A stretch of 64,000 nucleotides of DNA from Cavia porcellus (GCF_034190915.1 NW_026947499.1:3223950-3287949); one strand, 5' to 3'; positions 49,464 to 61,044 are shown, counted from the first letter of the stretch. The notes: generated from the sequence alone by a model not told the origin. A program made the numbers and translations.

Positions 49464-49605
49464 TTGGTTTTCTTTCTCCTTTTGGTTAACAGCTTTAATG
49501 ACAGCTACAAGACCTTTGTTAATCCTCCTACTGGGCCTTATGTTGTAAACAAGTTGATAAACTATGTCAAAGTTCTTAAAAGCTTGTGATTTTAAAGACA
49601 CATAC
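49464..49605 (+). pseudogene. env: Env transmembrane remnant, first copy
   Basis: Within the frame from 49351 the end reads W-F-S-F-S-F-W-L-T-A-L then R-P-L-L-I-L-L-L-G-L, matching the membrane anchor of gammaretroviral TM. An arginine stands where glycine precedes proline in the family, a G-to-A change (GG to AG). The surface subunit and fusion peptide are not seen upstream. Confidence 0.65.
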
Positions 49606-49678
49606 AAGGTTATAAACAGATACAATAAAAAAGCTAAAAAAAAAAAAATTAAATCTCAAGAGCCCCCTTCAAATAAAG

Positions 49679-49878
49679 CCAAAATGTTCTCCTTCTGGAA
49701 ATCAATCCTGCCCTATATTCTCTCTTTACTGAGACCCCTGGCTGGATTCATTATAGTCATGACTATAGCCCCTTACCTCATTAACCGAGTAACCCAGTTT
49801 GTGAGGGCTCAGATCTCTCAAGTAAAGGTTATGATGCTACGTCAACAGTATGACCCCTTACCAATACAGGACCTTTAA
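49679..49878 (+). pseudogene. env: Env transmembrane C-terminal tail, second copy
   Basis: The last 67 codons of the frame 49564-49878 give S-I-L-P-Y-I-L-S-L-L-R-P-L, a hydrophobic anchor, then I-N-R-V-T-Q-F-V and R-Q-Q-Y-D-P-L-P before the stop. This is the membrane anchor and cytoplasmic tail of a gammaretroviral TM protein. It ends 14 bp before the polypurine tract, as expected. It repeats the anchor already present about 170 bp upstream with different sequence. No Env ectodomain precedes it. Confidence 0.8.
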
Positions 49879-49892
49879 GATTAAAAGTCATC

Positions 49893-49911
49893 AAAAAAGA
49901 AAAGGGGGGAA
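49893..49911 (+). promoter_or_regulatory. polypurine tract
   Basis: AAAAAAGAAAAGGGGGGAA abuts the TG of the 3' LTR. It is the primer for plus-strand DNA synthesis and has stayed purine-only. Confidence 0.92.
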
Positions 49912-50452
49912 TGTGAGAGTTGACCCCCCTGCTATAACCCCCTCCCCAGAGCGGGGAATGAAAGGGTTAACTCCCTAACTCCCCAGAGCGGGGAATAAAA
50001 GGGTTAACTCCCTAACTCCCCAGAGCTATCAGAGCAGAGCAGAAAGAAATGCCTAACTCCCCAGAGCTATCAGAGCAGAGAAAAAAAAAAAAAAAAAGAA
50101 AAAAATGCACCTGCAAGGTCGTTCTGTCTCAACGAGATAAGTAAGACAAGTAACTGTTCTGTTCTGGGCACATAGTGACTGGGCTAGGACCCCCAGTCTC
50201 CATGGTTACTCAACCCCAAACCCCTCCAATCAATTTCTGCCAAATCCTATGCTGCTCAAAATTAACCAATGCGATTTGCTTCTGTAAACTTGCTTGCCTC
50301 CCGCTTGTACCCTTAAAAACCCTACACAAATTCCCCTCGTGGCCCTCCGCACTTGTTTGCCTGGAGGACCCCATGCGCATGGAAATAAACTTTTTTCCCT
50401 CACCAAGAGTTGAGTCCTTGGGGTCTCTTTCCCTGCGGCGTCGGCCCTAACA
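49912..50452 (+). repeat. 3' LTR of gammaretrovirus-like provirus
   Basis: 541 bp, from TGTGAGAG to CTAACA. It is the same as the 5' LTR by eye except for six extra A in the run near 50081-50097. AATAAA at 50384-50389 is the likely polyadenylation signal. The two LTRs are made equal at integration, so their identity means a recent insertion or later gene conversion. Confidence 0.95.
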
Positions 50453-50745
50453 CTTTAACTTGATCTGTGATGCATTGGTTGTTCAGGAGAGTGTTATTTA
50501 ATTTCCATGTGTTTTGGAGGTTTTGGTGGTTTTTTTTTTTGTCATTGATTTCCAGTTTCACTGCACTATGGTCAGATAATATACATGGGATAATTTCAGT
50601 TCCTCTGCATTTATTCAAGTATGTTCGATGGGCTAATATATGTTCTATTTTAAAGAATCTCCTGTGTACCTGAGAAGAATGTATATTCTGAGGTTGTAGT
50701 TCCTTGCTTATTTAAATCTTTCATTCCTTTTGACAATGTTTTGTG
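50453..50745 (-). pseudogene. L1 ORF2 fragment, endonuclease end, minus strand
   Basis: Read antisense from 50618 it gives I-L-S-D-H-S-A-V-K-L-E-I and then T-W-K-L-N-N, the end of the L1 endonuclease domain and the start of the linker. It joins the reverse-transcriptase part at 44143 once the provirus and one CTTT are removed. The distance between the two landmarks then fits L1 ORF2. Confidence 0.85.
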
Positions 50746-50749
50746 GTTT

Positions 50750-51715
50750 TGAGTACACAAGTTATTCATATCCTTTTTCAAAATTCATTTCTGATTATTA
50801 TATCTTTGCATGTATAAAAATGGAAATATCTTATATGACCATTTTTAATCACTCATTGGTAGTGTATGTTGTTCAAATATTTATTTTTTGATTTTGATTT
50901 TGTATTCTTGTTGAAATAATTTATGTGCTGAATTAATCTATTTGGCATAACTTTTTAAGATCATATTACATGAAACACAAATAATGTATTTCTTTTTTTC
51001 CAAAGTGGATCCTTTTATTTCTTCTTCTATCCCTCTTGCATTGATCAAGAAATGCCAGCCAAATACTGAAAAGAAGGTATCAGAGTAGATATTCATATTT
51101 ATTCCTGATATTCATAGAAATTACCTCAGGATTTTACCACCAGAACTCATGACAGTTGTGGGATTTTTAGAGATAGTTGAGTTTTCCTTGTATTCCAAAC
51201 TTAGTGACTGTTTTCATGTTGAAGCGGTGTTGGATTCCATCAGGCTCTCTTCCTAGGTCTCATGACATAGGCAGGTGGATTTTAACTTTTATTCTCTTAC
51301 TATGGTAAATGCAGGGGATCTGTAAAGAATGGCTCGAGACTCTTCCCATTTCCTTCTCCTTCTTCCTCAGAGATCTGTAATACTTGAAGCTATGGCTGTC
51401 ATTTATCTTTGCACCCAAGGGATCACAGCAACCACACCTCTGCATTAAACCTCAGGGGACACGTGAGACCCGCATGTGAACAAGCTATCTACGAATCTTA
51501 CTGCTTCAAACTCCCAAGATTTTGTGGTTTGTTGCTTTGTCAGTGTTTTCTGAATATAGTCACAAATTCTTCTTTAAAACAAACTCTCCTGTCTAAATGT
51601 GATGTGTACATTAAGCCCTCTCCTTGCAGTGTGACTAGGAATTAGTGACAGTCTTCTTGCAAACAAGTAATAGTGTGTGCCATTTAGACAAAGTCATTAG
51701 GTCTCTCTGCCTTCC
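50750..51715. other. unassigned AT-rich non-coding DNA
   Basis: No gene recognised. The first 200 bp may still be L1-derived but I cannot support it. Confidence 0.35.
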
Positions 51716-51855
51716 GCTGTCTCTGTCTCTAGGCCTCTTTCTCTGTTTCTCTCTCTCTGCCTCTTTGTCTCTGTCTCTGTCTCTCTCTCTGTCTGTCTCT
51801 CTCTTTCTCTCCCTCTTTTTTTTCTCTCTCTGTGTCTCTTTCTCTCTCTCCCAAT
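51715..51855 (+). repeat. TCTC/TCTCTG simple repeat
   Basis: About 140 bp of CT-rich units (TCTCTG, TCTC, CTGTCT), interrupted by a short T run near 51817. It resembles the tract at 26850. Open frames on both strands here are repeat by-products. Confidence 0.92.
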
Positions 51856-52466
51856 ACTTTATTTGGAGAAGCACAGCTGTGCTCAGGAAGACATTCAGCC
51901 AACATTATGGTAAAGCAATGTGGGCTAAAAACCAGCCCTGAAACCAAAAGCTAGTTTTCTAAATTCTGTATGATTTTTCTTTTGCTTTGTTTTTAATACA
52001 AATAAAATATTTTTTTTTAAATTTTAAGCTTCTAAAAATTTTTTAAAATTAAAAAAAAAAAAAAAAAAAGAATGAAGTTTCTTGCTAAATACCCTGTGGG
52101 AATTTGACCAGGAAGTCATGCCATTGGAAGTGTTAAATAAATGTGGCAGACAAGTGAAGTCTCATTTGTCCTATAAAGATACACACTGCTCCACTCTGAA
52201 ACAACAACTCCCCTGACAAGTCGTTGCTTGATGGTAACAAGATTCAAGTGGAACCCACAAGTCATACATTAATGTTGCCTCTCTGTAATCAGATTCTTAC
52301 ATGCACTTAGTGTCACTGCTACTGTTTACTTTATAATAAGTAAAACAATATCTTCTATACATTTTCACTTAACTATTTTTAGAGTTATTATTCTAATTTT
52401 TTGAAAGTAGTATGAGTCAAGTATATGAAGAACAGCTTGTATAAATTAAAGAAAATTACTCATACC

Positions 52467-52830
52467 TGTGAGGAGCCACTGAAAAATGCTTCAAAGCTGT
52501 AGGCATCAGAGGACACTTGAGGACGTGACCCCACTCTTTGATGCAGGCACACAGCAGGATACAGTTATGCAACCATGACTAAACACAGAGAACTATGCTT
52601 GCCCCGCGCTGCATAGTTAACTCATATATGGTAACAGCATATCCAAGACCTTGCTTTCTCTTTGCCAATGTTGACCCCATATGCAATGGGGAACCTTGGG
52701 AGATCTCCCCTGTGAAGATCCTCCTTCTGTCCCCAGGCTGACCACCATCACTTACTTATATAAAGAATCAGGAGCTCCACTTTTCCTGTCAGATTCCTCT
52801 ATAGAATGACACTCTTCTGGGTAGATGCCA
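52467..52830 (+). repeat. possible ERV2-like solo LTR
   Basis: It starts TGTGAGGAGCC, has TATATAAA at 52757-52764, and contains 'cgctgcatagttaactcata', phrases that remind me of rodent ERV2/IAP-type LTRs. I cannot place its 3' end or a target duplication. A weak call based on memory of style. Confidence 0.3.
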
Positions 52831-52859
52831 ATATGATCCCATGAGAGGTTCTCATTCTA

Positions 52860-55500
52860 ACACCGTGTAATTCATGGATGAAGCCTTAGCACTTTCAAAG
52901 TCTGGGTGATGAACAGGGCTGTGAAATGTTGTACAGTTTGCTCAGGTTGTGCCAGCCAGGTTTGTGGTGGAGCAATGGCTGACCATCCATATGCTTTCTA
53001 CTGTGCCTGGGTGCCTCAGAAACATGATCAGAGCTGAAACTCTGCCTCCTGTGTGTGGACAGGTCCACCAGACCCTGACCTGGCTGAGATTCCAACCCTG
53101 GACTTGTCGCAACACACCCAGCCTAAAAATGGTTGACCCAGTACATGGTGAGGTCTCCTCCCAGTGCTGCCAAGGCGTCTCACACAAAGCCCTCAGGCTG
53201 GGTCACCTACACTTGGAGCCACCAACAGTGGAGTCCAGATGAAATTTCCTTCTCTGCTGTCGAGTAAGAATTATTCTTACTTCGTCCTGGGGAAAGAACC
53301 ACAGTTCAGGGCTCTAACTCTCCAGCACAGGCTGATCTTTGATTTTCAGATTCACACTGAGAGTGAAGATACAGATTCTGAAGCTTCAAATCACCTTAAA
53401 ATGGCCCATCATATCCTGCCTTTGATTTTCTTTTTTACAGAACATTAAAATATAACTCAAAACCATGTCCTTTTTATCTGCAGCGTGGTTCTTTCTGAGT
53501 TTTGAAAGATATTCCTGAAATTCAGAGCAAAGTAACTTTGCCTTCATGCCTGTCAGGAGGTCAGGTTTATGAGATATCCTGCTCCTGTGCAATACTGTGC
53601 TTATTAAAATCTGAGGGAAGTGGAATCCAGTCCTGACATAACTAGCAAGGTGATGGACCCCTACATTACCACAGCTGGTGAGGAGCTGTGTGGCTGACAG
53701 CATCCCTCCCCTTCTCAGGACTGTGGGGCCCTGTCAGTGACACCCTGCTGTGGCATGCATGGAATCTGGTCCAAACCTGACGTTTTCTTGCAGAAAGGGA
53801 CTCACAGACTCCAGAACATGTCTTAGAATCCAGAGTTAAGGATACTTCCATTTTGATACTTCTATCCTTTTGAGTTCGTTTGCCCTGGGGTTAGTCCAAT
53901 CAGTTCCTTTAAACCATTGTAATAAGATCCTTCCTAATTACTACACTAGGGCAGACATTTCTTTGCCAGCAAGGCCTTAATGGTCTTTCTAAGATTTGTT
54001 GATCAGCGCATTCACACAGGATTAAATGCTTCCAGCCCAAGTGGCTGTTATGCTTGGCAGACTGATTAACCAGAACAGGCAGATGCAAACTAAAATCTGA
54101 GAAACCTGGCTGCTTGAAAATTCACTGCAAGTATCTTTTAATTACATGCCACAAGCTAGAGTTCATGTAGATTTTTTTCAGTAAGATGGATCTCACATAT
54201 ACAGTATGATTTCGGACTATTAAGGCTTAACTAAGGAAAGTCAAGTCTTCAACTTCGAATATGCGAATATGCTTATGTTAATCTTTCCTTCTTGTTTACT
54301 AATTGTCTCCTAAGCCTGTGGTCAGGGTACTATTTCTACACCACAAAGGAATTACAAGTGCTTCTTTGGTTCAGGGGCTGAAGTCTTCCTATGATCTTGG
54401 TCACAAACTGAATCAAATTCAATGGTTAGGCTCACTGTTGACGTTACAGGGAAATTCGATTCAGTTTGCAGCCAGAATGGTGGAAAGAGTTAAACCTGTG
54501 AACTTGCGCCCCGCCATGTTGTCTCTCACTAGATGAAAATGTATCAGCTTCTCAGAACTGCTATAAAGTCATATGGGTATGGAAAACACGTTTTCTAAAG
54601 CCTAGATTGTCATGTTTTCTACTAAGGTATTGCAGGTGACTGCATCCTTGCTCAAGCCTTTCATTTTCTACTTTGATCCCTAACGTTGCCCTGGCCGTCA
54701 CCTTCATTGGCTTTTGTGTGCTCACTTTACTAAGTCAGGTTATAAACAAACAGCCCTGCACCCTGGACACAGGCTCAGGCTCCTCCTGTCACCCCTGATG
54801 TTGAGCAGAGAATACAGACCTTAGCAAAAATACTAGAACCACTGCACCCAGTTAGAATCTCAGCTAGCATATCCCAAAGCCTGAGACAATAAATGCCTTT
54901 CTCTTTCAAGCCAATTTGATTTGAGTTTCCTGTCACTTATGATCTGACACAACTGATGAATAGTTCCCAGTGAAGGGATATTTATTAATTGATTATCAAT
55001 ACAGCAGCACCTCGGTTCCCAAGCTTGATTTATTCCATAGTTTTCACTGTGGAATGGTTTTGTTCATGGGTGTGTGAAGATGGTTGTATTCATGCTTCTT
55101 ACCCAATGTAGAATTAATAAACAGAGACAAAATTTTGCAAAACTTCTGTTGTGAAGGACTATTTTGCAAACAGAAATGTTTGTAAACCTAGGTATCCCCA
55201 TACTTTTAGAGAGAGCCCCACTCAGGAGAATGCTGAGGACTGTGGAACCTGGTCCACAAGTGAGCCCATATCTGAGAGTCCAGCTGCCGTGGGTGTGGAA
55301 CTACCCCACTCACAGAATTGCCCATGATGTCATTTAAGACTCCGTCTTCATCCCTCCTGTGCCCAAGCCTTCATGTTATTACAAGGGAAAGCAATCTTGA
55401 ATTACAATGAAATTCACAAGGCCTGACCGCTCTGCCACAGGAGAAGCGCTCTCCTTCAAGCTGTCTTCTCGCTTCTCCACCCGCAGCATCGTGGGCAGCC
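52860..55500. other. unassigned non-coding DNA
   Basis: No gene or named repeat recognised. Open frames stay below about 105 codons with no family resemblance. Confidence 0.4.
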
Positions 55501-55559
55501 ACTGCCCTCCCTGGAAGATGATCCCAGAGGGCTGTGTGTTATGGGTGCAGTTCCCAGGA

Positions 55560-55765
55560 CTGGGCACTGCTGGGAGCCAATGGCAGTGATGGAGGCAGGA
55601 CCTGTTGGAGAATGTCAGGCCACTTCCTCTGGTGCTCTCTCCTGCAGGCCGCCAGGGAGTGGACAGCTTCACCTGGGCTCCACCCAGAGGTGTAAAAGCG
55701 CTGGAAGGAACAACATGGACTGAAACTCCTGAACCATGTGCCAAAGTAACCGTCCCTCCTCGTGA
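55560..55765 (+). repeat. MaLR-like LTR fragment, plus strand
   Basis: 'gcaggacctgttggagaatg', 'ggtgctctctcctgcaggc', 'acatggactgaaactcctg' and 'aaccatgtgccaaagtaacc' fit the 3' half of a MaLR LTR. The 152- and 117-codon minus-strand open frames that cover it are therefore unlikely to be genes. Confidence 0.5.
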
Positions 55766-55769
55766 GCTG

Positions 55770-58440
55770 ATGGCCTCGGGTGTTTTGCTCCTCATGCCAC
55801 AAATTCCCCACACAATACTCCCCATCACTGTAAGCACCCTTCTCCCACTGTTCTTGCCACTTTCTGAAGCAGTTCTGGAAGCTGTCTTCCATGAGAGTCT
55901 GTAGTTATACTGTCTGACTGCTTCAGTGTGCTGAACTGACTCAAAACTTGCATTTGTGGAGGAGCCAGAAGTTGCAAGTTGACAGCCATTGTGTCTTGGG
56001 AGCTTGACTTTCTGTCAGGTGACACCTTTTAGAAGAATTCCCTGCATTTCTGATCATACTTTGTAAAGACAGTGAGGAAGTAGGACTCCTGGAACTGCTT
56101 CCAACCGTGGCAGGAATGACAGGAAATGTGAGTCATAGCAAGAGCAAAGTGTTTAATGGGGCTCAGCGGCAAAGCGTCTCTAACTGTGAGAAACATTTTA
56201 AGTTCTCATGTCAGCAGTCACAGTACTGTTCGGTCACACTTCGCACCTGCACTAACACTTCACTCCAGGGCACAGATCTGCTACAGGTTCTTCCCCATTC
56301 ACAGTGGAGATGAGGTAGTTGGTGAGAATTCTTTTTGGAGAATGGCAAAGGCCTATCTCTAGAAGATTCCAGTGACCCAAGTACGTCCAGCATGTAAGGC
56401 CAAAATCAACACCCTGAACTGGTCGGGCGAGATGCAAACTCTGAGACAACGCATGTGGATTCTAATGCAGGAAGAGAGTCCACAGCTGTGAGCAAAGCTT
56501 CACCTTCCTGAGGCCTGAATTATCTGGGATCCAGACATCAGGCGCCCTGAACCCCGTCCTGCTAGGTGTTACCAGGAGCACAGTGCTGCTGCCCCCGAAC
56601 GTGAGACAGGGTCCCTCAGTGGAGAACAGGCAGGGCTGTGCAGGAGCCTTGGAAAGTCAATCTATCAGCCTTGGGGCCTAGAAGAATGCAGCCCTGGGAG
56701 CACCTTGACATCAGCCACTGGAGACTTCCTTGGACTTTGCACTCCCTGAATTTTAACCTTATCATTGTAATTCCTTTGCACACTAAGATATTTGCCATTA
56801 TTAAAAGCAAATTAAGAAATAAATATAACCAAGTAACAGCAAGGAATGTTTGATGGGGCTCCTGTGTGTGGCTTGCCCTGTGACTGAAACTGGTATTTAA
56901 CCCTATTTCAAGTCACAGGAGGCGGGGAGAGCACAAAAATGCGAATAACCATGAAAAGCAAAGTCTCATTTGCCTTCTTTCAGGGTAGTATCTCCTTTGC
57001 AGCCTGCAACATATTTTCAGAGAATTGACAGCACCTGATGACAATTCCCCGAAATCCCTAATTCTCAGCACCTACTCTCATTTTAGTCTGCCTACTTCCG
57101 GTGTGTCTGCTAGATGAAACCAACGCAGCTCTTCTATTTCACAGATTTTCTGGCTTTTAACACTGCAGCTTAAGGCCGGTAATTCACTGCTGCTCAACCA
57201 AGTGGAAAATGTGTGGCACCGTAGGTAATCTCTTTCAGGAGGCTACAGGTTGGCAGGTCCTGTTGCCACTTAGAGAAATCTCAATGAATTAAGATCTTTA
57301 ACAAATTTTCAACAATACTGCACCTCAAATGCTCACACAAATTCCTTCAGGTAATTACAGTGAATTATCAAATGAACATGTAAAATGCCTTTATATTAAA
57401 ATAGGGAGATCTGTTCACTAAGGGCCTCTTGAGGGGGCGTGGTGTTCTTCAGCCCCCAACATCCTTTCATGTGTCCTAACACCAGGCTGTGTGTGTGACA
57501 CAGCAGGATCTGTCCATTTTCCTGACAGCTAGGCAGGGCACTCCTGCCAAGTAGAGGCACCAGAGCTCAGGTGCTTTTCATCCTGCCCTTGGTCCACAGG
57601 ATGAGGTCTGGGCTCTTTGGCGTCTGGAGTGAGCCCGCAGACAGTGAGATTCCACTCCAATGGATTATGGGACAGGAGTTGTGTGAGGAGGACACTTTAG
57701 GATTAAGGGAAGTAAGAAGCTCTGTTGAGGGTTGCAGAAAGCCGCCCCAGCCCCAAACTCTTATCACTCCTGAGCCTAAAGGGCCAACAGAAGCCAACAG
57801 AACCTCTGGGTCCCTGGGAGTCACAGCCATAAAGCGGCCAAGGGATGTAGCTCTGCAAGGACACAGCTGTAGCCAGAACCAAGCTGCCGCAGCAGGAAAG
57901 AAGTGAATGCACGTTCACCAATCATTTTCCTTTTGTTTTCCAAACTGCTACGGGAGCCTCCCGCTAGGCAGCTTTGGGTGCCATGTGGCTGATCCTTCAC
58001 ATGACAAGGTCCATATTGGTTGCTCACGGGGCACCAAACAGAGTAAAGAGAAATCCTAAGTAGACACAGATGAGCACAAATGGAGAATACCCAGGACACC
58101 TGGCGTCTTCTTTGGTCTGACTGCATATTTCCTCTATTTGTCACCTGTAACTTTCCCCACCAAGTTTCTTAAAGCAAACAGACTGTGCCTGAGAAGGAAA
58201 ACCAACAAGCAATTTGACAATGTGTCAACATTTACCTTTTGTCCAGGTCAGACCTTAAAGACCCACCACACAAATACAAAGTGTATTTGTAATGATTTTC
58301 ACTGAAGCATTGCTGTGTTTGTGGGTGCTGGTTGCAAACTCAGATGAGCATCAATTGCAGGCTGGCTGAGATGGCCCCGCACACTACTAGCCAGCTACAT
58401 TATATAGACTGTGCATCTGTCACGGGGAAGTGCTAAGAAC
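55770..58440. other. unassigned non-coding DNA
   Basis: Nothing recognised. The 57540-57930 stretch has an LTR-like feel (AG-rich, few stops) but no landmarks I can name. Confidence 0.4.
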
Positions 58441-58449
58441 TTTTCAAAG

Positions 58450-58580
58450 GTACTGGGGATTGAAATCGGTATTTTCACACAGTTACTCCTTCACACACTC
58501 CTCCTTTTTCAAATTTTGAGACAGTGACTCACTGAGTTGCTCAGTTGCTCAGGCTGGGCACAAACTGGAAGACCAATAAC
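58450..58580 (-). repeat. dimeric B1-ID SINE, minus strand
   Basis: 'ggtactggggattgaaatcg' is the antisense of the ID-like half. 'attttgagacagtgactcac' and 'gctcaggctgggcacaaact' are the antisense of the B1-like half. It has the same two-part build as the element at 23831. Confidence 0.7.
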
Positions 58581-59274
58581 ACAACATTTGTGACATAGGC
58601 AGCAAGTTCTGAACACTTGGTCCAACAAGAGACCACTTTTTTCTGCCATTAAGAGTTGAAATTTCCTTAGATATTGGGAGGAAGCATCATCAAAAAGGGA
58701 ACAAAGAGTTATTTTAGGTTACTGTCCCAAAATTGGGAATAACCCCTTCTGACTCTGTGACTGAATAATGCACACCCTCATTTTCTGAAGCTGACAGCAC
58801 AGAGACTGCGGGCTGTGAAGGGCAGTGCAATTTCACTATGTGACCCAGAGCAGTGCAGAGAGCCACCCAGAAGCCATGGACCCAGAAGCCCGTGCAGCAG
58901 GATGAGGGGAGCCGGGCAGTAGGTGGGGTGGACAGGAGCCTCAGGTGAGAATGCCTGGGAACACGGGCAGTGCAGGCATCCAGGCTCATATGCCCTGAGG
59001 GCACTGTGCACCCCAGGAAACAGGTGGGCAGACTCCTCTGAGGAAGCCACTCCCATGACTGCCACTCAGCAGCGATGAGCAGGCTGGAGGGGCTGCACTG
59101 TCTGCAGTCTCATTATTTGTGCCTCAAAGCAGACACTGCAGTCTCAGTCTCCACCAACCCCAGGCAAGTGCATTTGTGGAACTGCAGTCCTTTGCTCAGA
59201 ACAGAAACTAAAGAGGTAGACCATAGTATAGTTAACACTCTCGTTCATTAATACACTCATAAAATGCACTGTGT

Positions 59275-59650
59275 TGGTCACATTCCCATTTCTAGACACA
59301 ATAAATTACACCTACATGTTAAAAGAGGACAGGTTTATCTTGGATCACAGTTTCAGCTGATGATTGGCTGGATCCAAGGCAGGAACAAGATGGTAGAGAA
59401 AAAAGAAAAAAGATGCTAAATTCATGGCAGCCAAGAAGCGTATAGAGAAGGGAGGAGCCAGGACCTGGGCACACCCTTCCAGTTCACACCCCCAGTGCCC
59501 ACTTCTTCCTCCCAGCCGCTCGTTCAGTTATGCACTCATCATGGATTAGCCTGCTAGTGAGTACAGCATCCTTGTGATCCAATCACTGTCCAAGAGTCCC
59601 ACCTCTTACAACATGAGACTTTTGGGGGCCATTCCAGGTTGAAACAGTGG
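59275..59650 (-). repeat. MaLR-type LTR, minus strand
   Basis: Antisense words in order: 'aggacaggtttatcttggat', 'cacagtttcagctgatgatt', 'aattcatggcagccaagaag', 'catcatggattagcctgc' and 'gggggccattccaggttg'. Related to the pieces at 1285 and 38245. Confidence 0.65.
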
Positions 59651-59696
59651 AAACCACTGAATAAGACTTGTAAAGCATCCACTAAGTGTCAAACAC

Positions 59697-59815
59697 AAGG
59701 AAAAGAAGAGGAGAGGAGAGATGAGAAGAAAAGAGAAGAGAAGAGAAGAGAACAAGATAGAAGAAAGGAGAGGGGAGCAGAGAAGAAAAGAGAGGAGAAA
59801 AGAAGAGAAAAATAA
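59697..59815 (+). repeat. GAGAA-type purine repeat
   Basis: About 115 bp of AGAAG/GAGAA units, almost purely purine on this strand. Confidence 0.93.
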
Positions 59816-60316
59816 GTTGTTCTTCTGAGTCAAAGCAGAGGGGGAAGATAAGCCAACTACTGAAAACTAAATTATAACCAAAAATGCAAATAAATATATA
59901 AAATGTCATAAATTCAATCAGTTATATTTTGCAAATATTAAATAAAGGTATAAAATGTAAAAGTCAGAGATTAGCCACAGGGAAAGGCCAGTCACCCAGC
60001 CACCACTGAGAGTGTGCAGCAGCGACTTCTCCGATGGTGTGATTCAGAATACCACACACATGAAGTTCATCATAAGAACTAGTCACAAAAATGCAGCTCC
60101 ATCCAGCCACAAAATCAGCTTCAGTCTGAAGATGTTGCTTCAATGAGCAAATAGTCAGGTACTGTATTTTCCTTTTTAATATTCATTTCTTATGTACAAA
60201 AATGATGCTTTCTTATTGCAGAAAACTCAAGAAATAAGGAAATGTATAGAATGAGGTCAAAGTTTGCTCTCAAAACCTCAATCACAAATCTTCCCTTCCA
60301 ATCTGTGATGTGTGTA

Positions 60317-60358
<42 letters not shown>
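60317..60358 (+). repeat. (GT)n microsatellite
   Basis: About 20 GT units, nearly pure. Confidence 0.97.
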
Positions 60359-60359
<1 letters not shown>

Positions 60360-60589
60360 TGCATGTGATCACTTAATACATTACTGTGTAACTAACACCA
60401 GCAGACACATGTCTGTAATGGCTATCTTACTTGCTGTAACCCTAAAGTCAGCTGCTTGGGCTGTGTTCAGCACAGTGGTTCTTCTGTCTGCCTTGACTAG
60501 TCTCTCAGGGAAACACAGAGTCTGGGATCCTTGCACTGTGGGGAGTTTGGTGCTCACCAGGTCTCTCTGTCTCCATAAGATTTTTCATC

Positions 60590-60775
60590 TACTGAGTTGT
60601 CTAGTTAAACTTCCAAACTTCTCAGGTTGACATAATTAATCATCCCTCACAACATCCTGGAGTGTAGACAACCACCCTAGGCATGTCCTCTCTACCCTAC
60701 AATGTAGAAGTGTTGAATTGCTTAAGCTTCTATGCTTCTCAAGTTGGCATAATGTATCAACCGTTGCAAGATACA
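60590..60775 (-). repeat. MaLR LTR end fragment with internal duplication
   Basis: 'taaacttccaaacttctcag' then 'gttgacataattaatc', and again 'aagcttctatgcttctcaag' then 'ttggcataatgtatc' 120 bp later. The same paired arrangement occurs at 38585-38760, so the two loci share one subfamily with a duplicated end. Confidence 0.6.
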
Positions 60776-60929
60776 TAGAAACAGTTTGTCATAAATGAAA
60801 TGAAAATGGTAAATAAATTATTTCCCAACCATGTGATTCTGGCTTAGTAATAATCAGAAGGAATGTTACTGAAAACATCACATATTTTTGTACAAAAATA
60901 TATTCAACATGAAAATAGCTATCATTTTA

Positions 60930-61040
60930 CAGGTTACAGAATGCCAAATTCAATACAACTGAAACTCCATGAAATAAATGCTATTAAATTCCCATTTCAC
61001 AGATGACAAAGCAGAAGTTGGGGGCTGTCACCAGCTCTAG
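60930..61040. repeat. MIR-like fragment
   Basis: 'aattcccatttcacagatga' then 'caaagcagaagttggggg' matches the MIR box 'cccattttacagatgagg'. Short and diverged. Confidence 0.55.
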
Positions 61041-61044
61041 TAAC

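Larger units (their letters stand above)
44144..50452 (+). mobile_element. defective mosaic ERV1 (gammaretrovirus-like) provirus
   Basis: A complete proviral frame (LTR, primer site, leader, gag/pol/env remnants, polypurine tract, LTR) of 6,309 bp. It is shorter than the 8-9 kb usual for gammaretroviruses although some segments are duplicated. The recognisable order is Gag matrix start (45244), Gag capsid end (46628), RT connection and RNase H (46832), a second RT-connection segment (48060), integrase pieces (48600-49050), a first Env transmembrane segment (49464) and a second transmembrane tail (49680-49878). Protease, most of RT and surface Env are not seen. Every gene carries stops, many explained by G-to-A changes. 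It cannot encode replication proteins, so it must have been mobilised with proteins from a related virus. Inserted in an L1. Confidence 0.93.

Noticed and set aside
51635..51947. open frames on both strands
   Set aside because: They are translated CT-rich simple repeat.
55379..55892. 152- and 117-codon minus-strand open frames
   Set aside because: They cover a MaLR-like LTR fragment on the other strand and overlap each other in different frames.
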